Shown here: piece by piece, positions 5,114 to 5,114 of the stretch | How the letters are laid out: every line of letters begins with the position of its first letter | How positions within the stretch are numbered: the stretch's first letter is position 1 | Origin: Methylomarinum sp. | GTDB lineage: Bacteria; Pseudomonadota; Gammaproteobacteria; Methylococcales; Methylomonadaceae | Reading direction: 5' to 3' | Length of the DNA stretch: 5,114 nt | NCBI GenBank assembly: GCA_013139755.1 | Contig: WTAG01000476.1 | Coordinates: forward strand, 1 to 5,114 | Translations under genes and position numbers: made by a program | Notes under the pieces: model-generated | Told to the model about the DNA's origin: nothing | What the model saw: only the letters and a program-made list of their open reading frames with translations | Database searches by the model: none

Positions 5114-5114
5114 C
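5046..5114. repeat. Diverged direct repeat, copy B (cut by window end)
   Basis: This is the partner of 487-556, same orientation, about 81 percent identical by hand alignment with one 1-base gap. It reaches the last base of the window, so the true repeat is probably longer. The two copies bracket the whole secreted-protein, IS3 and transporter segment. Confidence 0.7.

Overview
The window reads as an accessory, mobile-element-scarred stretch of an AT-rich proteobacterial chromosome or plasmid, most likely gammaproteobacterial. That lineage is an inference. It rests on IS1- and IS3-family remnants, an MdaB-type quinone reductase, a GEMM-I cyclic-di-GMP riboswitch and a GTCATTCC-type interspersed repeat. 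No gene here fixes the genus.

Layout. Positions 1-433 are the 3' end of an IS1-family element whose transposase is killed by one in-frame TAA. Positions 434-1178 hold no convincing gene, but include one copy (487-556) of a diverged direct repeat whose second copy lies at the right edge (5046-5114), and a 9-bp tandem repeat at 1141-1170. A minus-strand transcription unit follows: a probable promoter (2322-2350), a cyclic-di-GMP-I riboswitch aptamer (2242-2318) and a secreted protein of about 330 residues made of two related beta-sandwich-like repeats and a C-terminal cysteine module (1179-2177). Positions 2351-2786 carry only decayed coding fragments. Positions 2787-2858 are a 72-bp two-hairpin repeat. 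It lies beside a broken IS3-family end (about 2885-3274) whose orfA has a 1-bp frameshift and a 17-bp insertion and whose orfB stops after a few codons. The IS3 end abuts a 26-codon Cys-containing reading frame with a good ribosome binding site (3272-3352).

The right part is a two-gene minus-strand operon: a glycine-betaine/choline-type substrate-binding protein (4010-4939), then 14-17 bp downstream an MdaB-like flavodoxin-fold NAD(P)H:quinone reductase (3441-3992). No permease or ATPase gene is in view. The far right (4940-5114) is visibly richer in GC, has two perfect hairpins, and is open on the minus strand to the window edge.

How it works together. The best-supported regulatory unit is the riboswitch plus secreted protein, which suggests a surface or extracellular factor controlled by cyclic-di-GMP. 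The operon on the right looks independent. Everything between is insertion-sequence debris.
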